From Hirudinaria manillensis (taxonomy: Eukaryota > Annelida > Clitellata > Hirudinida > Hirudinidae), in contig CM067529.1 in NCBI GenBank assembly GCA_034509925.1, forward strand, positions 5,031,001 to 5,095,000: a stretch of 64,000 bases of DNA, read 5' to 3'. The position numbers and the translations under genes are program-made. Numbering within the stretch: position 1 is the first letter of the stretch; each line of letters begins with the position of its first letter. Positions 1 through 11,681 of the stretch are shown in pieces. Under the pieces are notes generated by a model. That model was given only the letters and a program-made list of their open reading frames with translations. It had not been told where the DNA came from and searched no databases.

Positions 1-11
1 CAAAAAACTAC

Positions 12-2528
12 TTGTTTGTTGAAATATCTTTCTGATGACTAAGCATAATTCATCACTCGTCGAAAATTCCCTCGAAATCATCATTTGAGCCGTTTCGCTT
101 GGAAGTCCGTACAAATTGAGACCATTGACTCTCAAAATTTCATCGCCGACGTGTATGGCTTTCGTTCTGCCAATCAAATATGACCGTCTTAAAGGTACTT
201 AAAATTTATCAAATGATTTATTCGCGCTAATAATTTCAACCAACTGGTCAGCGAGGCTGAACTCCTGAACTTCCCGGATGACATTTCTTTTGTCGTTGCC
301 ATGACACCCTATAAGAATACCGAGATCTACAGTTTCCTGCGGCTTAGTTAAAAGGACCGAGTACATCAAGTCTGGAACTCTCGTTGAAACTAAAGATTGA
401 AACATCTTCAGCTTTAGAAACTTCCACGTTGATGTCCGATGATGAATCGCTACATTTTTACTTTAAAAAACTCCAAGCTTATCAAGTTATTTCATGTTTA
501 ATTTTAGACAATTCAATTACTTCGAAAGATTTAATAATTTTTACAATTAATAATTGGACGATGAACTTAATGTAAAATTATTTCCTTTTACCCTACACAT
601 CCCTAAAGCATCCAAACGTTTACGTGACTTACGTCTGGTCGGCGCTAAACCCCCGTTGTCTGGGATGTTTGAGACGTTTGGACCGTTTTGAACGCAGTTG
701 TTTTGAAGGTAATTCTCGTTGACATTGTGAGCTTGTTTGTGACGAGAGTCATGATGACTGGGTCGAAAACAGCTTATTTCGTGACATGTATTGTGGAACT
801 CGCCATTTTTCTTTGAAGCCAAGTCTCCGTGGCTTGACGAACAGAACGAGTGTTTGAGTGGGTCACAGTTGTTAAAAACGTTCCTAATGGCTTTGAAATT
901 AAATTTCGCTACTGGGAAGTTAGGATAACAAGATGTGGTTTGATTGGTCCAATGACGTTTGTTCGTGTTGATTCTCGCCACGTCAGGATAATTGTCGGCC
1001 GATAGAGAATATTTGATTTCGTTTGAGGTCTTGAGACCTAAGTAAGGAGAAGGCAATGAGAAATTCAGAAGATTTCGTTAGCTATGGACGTTTTCATTAC
1101 TTTTCTCCATCCTCGCGGGAAACCGAATCTCCCGATGCTTAGGTATTATTATCATTTCCATCCAGAAGTCTTGGAATGTACTGTTCAGAATTTCATTGGC
1201 TGCCTGGAGAGAGGTCACTCTTTTTCCATTTATTTCGAGTATTTGATCACCGACATTCAACAATCCCATCCTATTGCGAAACAAAACGATCTGATTTATT
1301 TTTTATATTTTCAGGCAATTTTCTACCTTTCCGTCATGCCGGCTTCGTAGATGCTGTCAACAACGACAACGGCTTCTCCGTCGTTCCTTTCCGAACGAGC
1401 CAAAGTAACATCCAAGCTTTTGCCTGCAACTTTTGAGAGATGGATTCGCAACGGGAGGCTTCTGGTACAGCTGAAATCTATTGGAGTTTAAGGTTCTTTC
1501 GTTTTAATTTCATCGTTTATTATTATTATTATAAAAATGATTGTTTGTTATAATTCTTATCATTATCATTATTTATAAGTTATAAATTATCTTCTAACCT
1601 AACTTATTTATTCTGTACTGGATGAGCAAGACAGCGAAGTTTCCAGACTGTTGCAGGAGTTGGAGAATCATTTTGGGGGTCATGCTATCCACCGAAACTC
1701 CGTTTACTTCCAGGATACGATCTCCCACTTGTAAAGTACCCTCCCTTAAATTGTAAACTTTCATTACAAATTACGGTCAATTTCAGATCACTTACGATTA
1801 CATTAGCTTAGCAAATTAGAATTTTTTTAATTTCAACTTATTAAGTGTTTATAGAAACATTAAGACGATATCAACTCAAAATTAATCTCGAGTTGTTCAT
1901 CCTGCAAAGCACTTAGAACAGAGAACAGTTTATCTGCAAACTCAGTTAACTTTGGTTATCGAATGCACTTTTAAAACATGGATGGAAGTGGCCAGATTGT
2001 ATTCTACGGTTCAAGGTTATCGCCTGAACTGTTATATTATTCTATAAATTATAAAATGATTCACAACGTTTCAAAATTAATGAGTTTGAAAAAAAACTTA
2101 ATAATGGGACGGTTAAAATAATAATAAAATAATAAATCAAATAATAGAATTACTTTGTGACGGAATTCTTAGACTAAGACAAATGATTTTAGACTCTTGG
2201 GACGACTCGGTCATCTGTTGCTTTTCTTGAATTTTTAATGGAAATCATAAAATTACAAAGCAATGCCGAGTGCACCACGATGTAAGAAAAAGCATGTTTT
2301 TCAGACTCAAATGGGATTTTAATCCGAGGTCAGTAATTTATTTTTTTTTTAAATTTAAGATTAAATTTGTGATGAAAGATTTTAAACAACAATCCGTTGA
2401 AGGAAGGGCAGTAGTTTTGTGATACTGTGGATGCTTGTTCCTGTGTACGATGATATCCTCGTGATTATATTTTAATTTATGAAATAATATAGAGTAATAA
2501 TAACAATAAAAGCAGGGATAACGATAAT

Positions 2529-2601
<73 letters not shown>

Positions 2602-3321
2602 GTCTTCGGTGCGAAGTTCTAAGGTCTGGTAAATAAATGGGTGGAAGCATTAAAAAATGATAATGAATTCGAAATGTCGGCAAACAGATATACTAAGACA
2701 ACAAAGCACAGGAAGGATGATCACCAATAGTGTTTGGATCCCGAGAGGGGGAGATTTTTAACTAGTGTTTGGCTTAAAATTAGTAAAATTGATTTTTATT
2801 ATTTATTTGTTTAATATTAAGTTAAGACTTTATCTCTCAATTCAATTCGAAACACCCTTGGTTCCTATCGTTATTCATTCCAAGGCAGGCCTTGTAGTTG
2901 TTTATGCCGAAAGCGTTTCCAGGTTGCAAATGAATTTAAGATGTCCTCATCGAAAATCTTAAATTAAACGTTTGTAGTGTCGATTGTGAAGCCGAGAAGC
3001 GACTGGTTAATTTCTATGCATTGCCATTTAATCTAAATTTCTGATTAGTTTTTAATAATTGATATAAAAAAAAATTAAAAAAGACGCTAATTAGCTGCAA
3101 AAGAAGCCATTTGTCTGCCCGAATAAACAACATGGATTTTCTCGAAACGAAGTTGCCAACAACCTTTGCGCGGCGCCTCCAGCTTTGATGGCCGTGACCA
3201 CGTGACCTCGATACCTGTCCTCCCATTGGCTGTCGCTGGCAGCGAGTACGTTCCATTCGTTTCTTTTGCTCAGCGTGAATCCAAAGTCCAATTCTTGGCT
3301 CCTCTCGAGAAGAATTTCCAT
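12..3321 (-). CDS. GRIP-like multi-PDZ scaffold protein, partial
   Basis: GRIP proteins are PDZ scaffolds that cluster membrane receptors and bind trafficking partners. Exons read on the minus strand: 3321-3164, 1744-1619, 1470-1327, 1270-1101, 1037-592, about 405-245 and 166-12. The phases agree at each join I could check. The first two exons make one PDZ domain (HVVTAIKAGGAAQ then REGTLQVGDRILEVNG). The next two make a second (SLDVTLARSE, then MGLLNVGDQILEINGKRV). A linker of about 150 residues ending in a basic TRRKSRKRLD patch follows. The last two exons make a third PDZ (LGILIGC, then KAIHVGDEILRVNGLNLYG). The order, the linker position and local words such as the LLIQ end of the first domain match PDZ2-PDZ3-linker-PDZ4 of vertebrate GRIP1 as I remember it. 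The 3' end leaves the window. No exon for PDZ1 was found upstream. It could instead be another multi-PDZ scaffold. Confidence 0.72.
2526..2600. repeat. (GATT)n microsatellite
   Basis: About 18 tandem copies of the tetranucleotide GATT, nearly pure. It sits between the two exons that encode the first PDZ domain of the GRIP-like gene, so it is intronic. Confidence 0.95.
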
Positions 3322-5649
3322 CTGTTTCCAAATTTCGGTCGAAGGAAAACAGCCTGCGATGGATGGATTCGTGAGTGAACGAGCAACAATGGTACACCGT
3401 TATCGCTCCCCGATTTGGCACATCAAAACAATTTCGAGTCGGACTCCATAACGCGTCGGTTAACTAATGTTTCGGGGTGTTTAATGTCGGAAATTTGTAC
3501 GAACAATATCTCGACAATTTCTTATCGGAAAAAGGAGGAAGCAATCACTCACCAGACTTTTCGAATCGCATGATTCTGGGAGGATTTTCTTTTTTCATGT
3601 CGAAAGATTTTTATTAGTGCCAAGTTCGGACTTTTTAAAAGTCGAAATTCTTTGAAAAGCGCTGATAAAATTTGATGGATCTGATCTCAGTCGAGCGCTT
3701 CGCTCCGAGTTGTGAGCTCCCATCCGAGTTTAGCCGAATTAAAAATACCTCGTAAGGACGATGCTAAACGAATCATAAGTTTCAGTTTTTTAAGCTAAGA
3801 AATTAAAACTCGATGAATCTCTTTCGCGAGATTCTTCCTCACTGATAAACCCAACAACAGCCAAGTTTTTTGTTTTCCAAGCAATCGAAACGCGCAGCTA
3901 AAAATAGTTCACAGCGCTTCTTGCACACAAAACACGTCAGTACATATAACCTTTTATGTATGTAAAAACATATTAATACATACGACTTCACATGTATGTA
4001 AAAGACATCGATGCGTACAACCCTTGTGAAGCCTACAAAACATATCAATACATACATATTTGTACTCATGCAAAACACATCGATACATACATCATTTTAC
4101 GAATACAAAACATCATTACACACATCATTGTAGGCATACTAAACATATCGATACATACATCATTGCACGCATGCAAAACATATCGACACGCACATCCTCC
4201 TTCTTAACCAGTGGCGGGAAACATCCATTCTCCACGTGGACACACACACTGGATTAGGAAAAGTTACGTACATTTAACTATCGAGACTGACTGGCTTTAG
4301 GCCATTGTTTTAGGAAGATTATTAGTTTGGTGTTTATTATTAATTGTTTTCTTTAGTTTTTATGTTTACTATTTCATTCATTTAATATGTCTTTTCTTGT
4401 TTTTGATACTTTTTCTGAGTCAAATCGACTGTAAAACTTGAGTTAAGATGTCTTCTTTGCTCCGTATCCTCCATTTTTATACTTTCGACGTTTTCTGCCA
4501 ATCACGGATACAACACATACAAGGCATACGAAAGACATACAAGACAAAAGAATTTAAAATCCATTGTACAAAAATTTAACCGCAACTTCAGACTCTTCAT
4601 TCTGTGATTGCTCCAGTTGTCCTCCCTATAAGCGTTGCTCGGTTTTAAGCATCTAAAGCAAATATCACACATATGTGTGCAATAATTTTAACAAGTGCAA
4701 TTTAATGTGCAATAATAAGTTTATAATACAATAATATATAATTTAATTTAATAATATACATTGCAATAATATATATTATAATGTAATAATATATATTGCA
4801 ATAATATAATGTAGTAATATATATATCGCAATAATTGCAAACGTAGATTGTGGAAAAGGTTTTGTGAGAATTTTAAAATTCACCAATTTCGTTCAATGAT
4901 TGACATAAGTGCAAATCCACTTGAAATTGAGTTTTGAGGAAAAATATGAAAAATAAGAAATAAAATATGAAACAAAAGTATTTCTTGAGTCTTTGGTTGC
5001 AAATGTTTAGTAATAAACAATGGTGAATAATTTAAACTTCTTGCTGTTGCGAGGTAATGTTGTTGAGATGTTGTTTCACGTGTTTCAATCAATTCTAAAA
5101 TGTTGTATCCTGTGTGTCGTATGTAGATTCACTTGCATGTGTTATTCATAACTTGTCGATTATAGTATGTATAAAGCATATTATAATGTCTATTAATAAT
5201 ATTGCAAAATAATATATATATATACTCATTCAATTGGCACTAAACTTGAGTTAGTTCACTTTTTGAAATTTTTTATTTTTTTTGCTGATTTTCATAATCT
5301 TTTCTTTGCAATCTATTCAGAAAATAGTTTCACTTTGCTTTGTAAAATTCCCCACGAACAATCTTGAAACGACGTGCTGGTCACAAAGCCACTTCCACGG
5401 GATTGTAAAAGATGGACATTGAATGTTGAATGTTATTAAGAGGAAAATGATTTGCGCGGATGAAAAGTTGAATTGAAAAAATATCGTCGTAAAAATATTA
5501 TTTGAGAAGATGAACAAAGCTATTTGTGAAAATCTCGAGAAGCGAAAACATTTTGCAATTCCGTAGAATTGTTTGCGAGGTTGTTGTTGTCGTTGTTGTC
5601 CTTTTTGTTGCTGTTGTTGTTGTTGTTGTTGTTGCTGTTGCTGCTGTCG
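3322..5649. other. Intergenic region between the GRIP-like and Kv4 genes
   Basis: No exon with a recognisable domain was seen here on either strand. The stretch holds a minisatellite (about 3955-4195), an AT-rich block of AATAT-type repeats (about 4680-4835) and a run of CAA/TTG-type repeats just past the Kv4 stop codon, which is probably in its 3' UTR. The 5' end of the GRIP-like gene may also lie here as unrecognised exons. Confidence 0.5.
3955..4195. repeat. Minisatellite with a unit of roughly 36-41 bp
   Basis: Several diverged tandem copies share the words CATATCGATACATACATCAT and CATGCAAAACA. Unit length varies slightly because of small indels. The unit gives short open frames rich in Tyr, Ile, His and Thr on both strands, which look like a by-product of the repeat rather than a gene. 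Confidence 0.75.
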
Positions 5650-8600
5650 TCAACAAACTTCAAGAACCGAGGTACAGGTGGAATGACTTCTTTCGACGGC
5701 GTCAATGGTGGACGAATTGATGGAAAGATGGAAGGAGGTTTCCATGGTGTTTCCGTTGGTGGGAAAGAAATCCATTTGTTCGTTCGGATCGATGCTTAGG
5801 ACGATCAGAGGATTCGATTCTTCGGTCGTCTGCCCTTCGCAGTTCAAGTCGGATCGGCGCGGTTTCGCTTTCGATATCGAGCTCTCGTCCTGCTTAATTG
5901 ATTTGCATCTCCGCTGGGAAATGTTTCTGCTCGTCACCGTCTGTCTGTTTGTCTGAAAGCATTTTTAGCGAAACGAATGCCGGAATAAAACCTACTTATG
6001 AGTGGCTGTGTTTATGTTTGCAGGGAGAATTAAAACTAAATTATTGTCGCGGGCAAAAGAGAGTTATTTGCGTCCTTTTATCAGTTCTGTTCTGTTCTGA
6101 GTCCGTCCGTCACTTTACAGATGTTTTCCTACATTTTGTTGCTGGACGGTAAAACTGATAGGAGGAAGCCATTAAGCATTAAATTGCCGAAGTGTACGTT
6201 GAGAACGAGTGCATATTCGGGACTTACTTCGATGGAATTGCCTGGAAAACATGGACAACACGAAGGACTCTTTTCCAAACTCCTCTGCAAGAATCTCTGC
6301 GAAGTGGAACAAGGATGAAGCGAATTCTTCCTCGATGGTCTTCTGCTGTTAATTTCTGCTCCCTAGAATTTGTCACTTTGTTGCAAATTAATTAACAGCT
6401 AATTACATATTAATTAACGGCTAACTACGAACTAATTAATATTAAATTAACAGTTAATTAATTCCAGGGTTCATTTCCAATTCTTGCAACGATTTACAAT
6501 TCCATTTGCAGTTCAACCGTTGTCCTCATTTTTAATGTAAGGTTTACTTCTGTTGGTTTTTAAGCATCGATTCGTTTATTAAATTTATTTATAGTTCGAA
6601 ATCTTTTTACTTATGAAAATATACAACAACAATAATAATAATATTAATAATATTATTATTCAATATATACGATAATAATATTATGATATTAATAATATTA
6701 TTATTCAATATATATAATAATATTTTTATAATATTCATAATACTATCATAATATTAATATATGATGATAATTAATTAAATTCATAACGCTTTTCATAATA
6801 TTATAATAACAGTAATATTAAATAATATTACTACGTGGTGGACAATTATTGTACGTAATAAATACTCTCGTAACTCAACATCCGTCACTTTTGTTGGATC
6901 CAATTTGATAACTCTTCGTTAAGACATTTATTTTGTAATTTCTACAACTTTTGAAGAACAAATCATCGATTTTTTTTTTGTATTTAAACATTAAAGTTAA
7001 TAAATAATTTAACGATAGAAAGTGGAGAAACTCACGTGATGAAAGATGCATTCGATTAAAAATCAGTTTTATTTATATTTTAAATGTTAACTTATCATTA
7101 AATTTCGTGGTCGTTTATTTGCAATTCATATAATTTATAATATAATAATAATAATAATGATTTATAATAATAATAATTTATCACTTGCCATTTTCAAAGT
7201 TTCACGATTCAATAAACTTGCATCGACAGGCATTAACTTTCATCTTCGAAAATCATTTTTAATGCACATCGGGAATGAATTGAAATTAAGTGCATTTCCA
7301 AATAATTTATTATCAAAAAACAATAAATAAATAAATACGTTTATTTGCATTTGTGGACGTTAAATATGGCTTTGCGGAGGTTCAACGTACGCCCGTTGAG
7401 CCTGACTCCAGCAAGAAATTGAAGTCACAAATCAAGTCTTAAATCAATTACTTGTGTCTTGTAGTCCGGGTTATCTAGAGAATCAGTCTCACTGTGCATA
7501 TCGGATTACGACTCGGATTACTAACCTTATTTCTTAATCCTACTTTCGATCCCGCTATGTTTACAGCATCGGTTCTTCTTTAAGTTGGCGATTCTAATTA
7601 TTTTAAAATTATTCGAACGAATTAAAAATAAAATAATAATAACAACAATAGTAATAATAATAGTAATAATAATAATAATAACTAGTTCCGTGAAAGTTCT
7701 GCTGAAACAAAAGTGGACGAAATTAGTTCATTTTATGAATTCGTTTATTTGCAACTTTTGCAGTTCCATAAAATGCAACGTCGAACGTGCGGAAAATTTC
7801 CTGGAATTGCTTCCAAGTTTAGATTTTTGTTTGTGTGTCTCTGCACCATTCTGGGCTCGTGGATGAAATGGACGAGAGATTAGCGAACACGTGGAACGTG
7901 TGGAATATTAACTTACATGTGACATGTATGTATTATTAACAAAACGTTAACGAAAGTTGTCGCCAACGTTAACCAACGCGTCCGTTATTTTGATCCGATG
8001 TTTTGAATGTCTTATGCATAATAATAGGACGCTAAGGCTCCTCTTAATCGACCTGCCGTTTGTATATTGCCCTGCCCGGGCTAGCCCTCTGGCGGTGGAA
8101 GCTGAAATTATCAAACACAACGACACACAACCACTGTCGTGTCATTACGTCCGCAAGTGACTAAGAATGATATCAGTTAGGACCACCTACAACGTTCAAT
8201 TGAATTATTTCTCAATTAAAAACTTCGATTTCGTAAACTGGTGGAAATTCGAACTGAAACCATGCCGACCGGTTCGCGATGGTAATGATGTGTTCGGCAT
8301 GGCATTGTTACTCACGGCCGTGGCGTGCAGTTAAACTTCTTTCCAGGTCCAGTAAATCGTTCTAAACTGGAAACCTTTGGCTGTTTGTGTCATTCGAATG
8401 TTTACTGAAAATAAAGTCCTTTCTACCGAGGAAGTGGACTGATGGACGCACGGATGGATGGATGGATGGATGGATGGATGGATGGATGGATGGATGGAAG
8501 GATATACGGACGGATGGATGAATGGATATTCCTACGAACGGATGGATGGATGGATGAAAGAATCGATGTTAAAGGATGAAAGTAGAAAATCTCAAACAAG

Positions 8601-11600
8601 GACTCTTGGTAGAAATACTACTAAATATTGATGTTTACTACGAATATTACAAAATATTATTATCCGTTTATTCTGCATTTTTCCAAGTTTTCCAAGCAAT
8701 ATTTATTTTAAAGTCACAAATCATTTTTTGAAACTTAAAAAATTGACAGATTAACGAACGAAAAGAAATAACAGTTAATTGTACGCCAGCTCATACCTGC
8801 AAAAGTATTTTATTTATTATTTGAGGTTAATAATCTAATAGTAATTTAATAATTTTAAAATATAAATTAAATTAATGTTTGAATTTAATAATAAATTTAA
8901 ATTTGATAATAAATAATTTAATAATAGTTAATAATTTTGAAATATAAAAATTAAAGAAAAACAATTATAATTCAAATAAAAATTATTGTTAAAGTAAATT
9001 TAAAAATTAAATTAAAATAAAACTTCATCCCTTCGTCGTCGTCATCACCATCATCACCATCATCATCATCATCATCATCAAGTGCCTGACCAATGCATTC
9101 AGAGTCGGACGTGCAGCGCCACCTTTTTTTTTCCTTTTTTTAAAGTATTTATTTATAATTTCTCAATCATTTCTAAGCCTTCCGTGATTCTGAACAAACA
9201 TTTTTAAATTTTATTTTAATACATTTAATTTTTTTTAAATTTAAATTAAAATTTAAAATCCAAGGTGATGCTGAAAGTCACGCAGGGAATGATTGTCCAT
9301 AAATTACAAATTATAAATTTAACGATAATTTATTGCTAATAACATCAATAATAACAACAACGTTGATGACGACGACGACGACGATGATGATGGTGGTGGT
9401 GGTGGTGGTGATGATGATGATATAATATTAATAATAACTTAATAATATCGTGTCCATCAATTATTTTACAACCGGATTAATGGCTCTTTGGGCTTTTAGT
9501 GGTGATGATGATGATGATGATGATGGTGGTGTTGATGGTGATGTTAGGGCACATCATTGACAAAGTGATGCTGCTTGTTGTTGTTGTTGTTGTTGTTGAA
9601 TACTCATCAGCTTGTGTTGTTGTGGACAACATAAATATTCATACTGGAGTGGTTAGTATAACAAATATAACATGAATAATTAATCAATCAATCAATTAAT
9701 TAATTAATTATTCATGTTATATTTGTAAACAGAATGAGACACAATGCAACAGACCGTGATTTTCTCGAGGCAGAGGAGGAGGTGATGATGCTGCAACTGA
9801 AAGGAATCGAACTCCGGTGTCGGAAGGAAGGAACGAACTTGGGAATTCCCGGGAACCTGCAGGGAATTACTTTCGAGTTTCGTTTCACTTTGTTGCTGTT
9901 GTTGTTCTAAAGCGGCGATTTTCTCGTTTATTTCTTGTTTTGTGCTCAGAAATTTCCTCAGGGCTCCCTCTTTGTTGCGTTTCGCTTGCTGGACTCTGGC
10001 CTTCTGTTGGCAAATGAATTTCATTTTAAAATAGAATTTTAAAATAAATTTTTTTATTAAATAGCTTTTAATTTTTTTAAATCTAAACAAAAGTTTAACA
10101 TTAATGAATTCCATTATTTTACATCAAATTTCCAAACTTTCATTTCTCCCTTGTTTTGCTTTTTATGGCTTCCATTTTAAATTAAAGTTTTTAGTTCTCT
10201 TGACTCGTGTTGAATCAACAACAATAGCAACGTGTATCAACAACACCGACGGCAACAACAACAGCATGAATCAACAACAACGACAGCAACAAGTTTGTTT
10301 GATGCAAATTGTTGATCAACGAGGGAAACGAAGCAAAACCTTGCTAACGTAGAAGTTGTTGAAACATTGAGAACGAATAAAAGCTGAGTTTCAATCCAAT
10401 ATCCATCAAACACGAATGAATTTATTATTATTATTATTGTTATTATTATTTAATAATAATAATCAAATAATAATAATCAAATTGTTGATAAATTTGATTG
10501 AAATGAAGTTTCACAAGAAGAAAACAAATTCAAGTTTGAAGCGAGTAAGTCCTAACAAGTCCCAGATGGATTCATTCCGTTTCCTTGGGAACCAAGCATG
10601 ATTTATGTTTCCCGACTATTTATTTATTTATTCATTTATTTTATTTCTTTATTCATTTATTTATTTTTATTTTATTCTTTTTGATGAGCTTTCATCCGTA
10701 AATCCGCAAAACAAGACAAAAAGATTTTTTAAAGATTAGGATTAATAAAATGAATGAATGAACATTAAAATTATTTTCCGCTAAATGATGGAAATTCATT
10801 AAAATAAAATAATAAATCGACTGAACAGTGTAAAATTATTGTGTTTGTTAAATTTGCAAATAATTATAATTTACAAAATTATAAAATATTTAAATTATAT
10901 TTTAAACGAAGAAATACCAAACTAGTTCATATGTGATTTATAATCACATTAGCAGATGTGATATTGTGATGTTGTGATGTTGTGATGGTGTGATGGTGTG
11001 ATGTTGTGATGATGTGACCTTGAAGGGTTTCAAGTGATGACGTCACTGAACGTGATTCTCAAAGAATTCCAGGATGGAATCTCTTAAATAAGCTTCCACT
11101 TTCACACCTCTAATCCACTTTAATAGTTCCAGTGATGATGATGGTGATGGTGATGATGATGATGACCACGGTAATGACGACGACGATGATGATCGTGAGA
11201 GCAGTGGCGATGATAGATTTCATTTATTTAAAGAATTGAAAGGCTGTGACAGGAATGTTATTTAAATTCGATCCATAAATAAGAGCCAATCGTCGATCAG
11301 CACGGTTTCAAAGTCATGAATAAATTATGAGAAATCTCAGTTCAGAGCTCCTAGGATTCATGATGCACGATGTCCGACGGACATTGTTCGTTCATCCTGC
11401 AAACAATCCATCGTTCCCGATCAGATCCAGCGGAATGAGGTTTGCGCAGAAATACAAAAACAAACCCAAAAAAAAAAGGTCGCCATAACTTGTGCTGCTC
11501 AGAATGGCGGCTCAAAATGGAGACTCAAAGTGGGGACTCAAAATGGGGACTGCAATCTCAAATGAAGCAAATAAAATGCAGGAAATAAGCTGCAGCGACA

Positions 11601-11648
11601 AATCCCCTCGTTTGAATAACATGTCGTCATCACAATCAACACTTCTCT

Positions 11649-11681
<33 letters not shown>

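Larger units (their letters stand above)
5953..9754 (-). other. Kv4 intron 4, repeat-rich
   Basis: Inferred 3.8 kb intron. No coding signal was seen. It contains AT-rich duplicated segments around 6630-6760, a TGGA tetranucleotide run near 8455-8500, and CAT/GAT and TTG runs near 9040-9080, 9365-9425, 9500-9540 and 9575-9600. Confidence 0.5.

Noticed and set aside
5520..5705. Asn-rich minus-strand frame as an alternative Kv4 tail
   Set aside because: It runs through a CAA repeat after the Kv4 stop and has no in-phase acceptor; the 5952-5650 frame keeps phase and weakly resembles the Kv4 C terminus.
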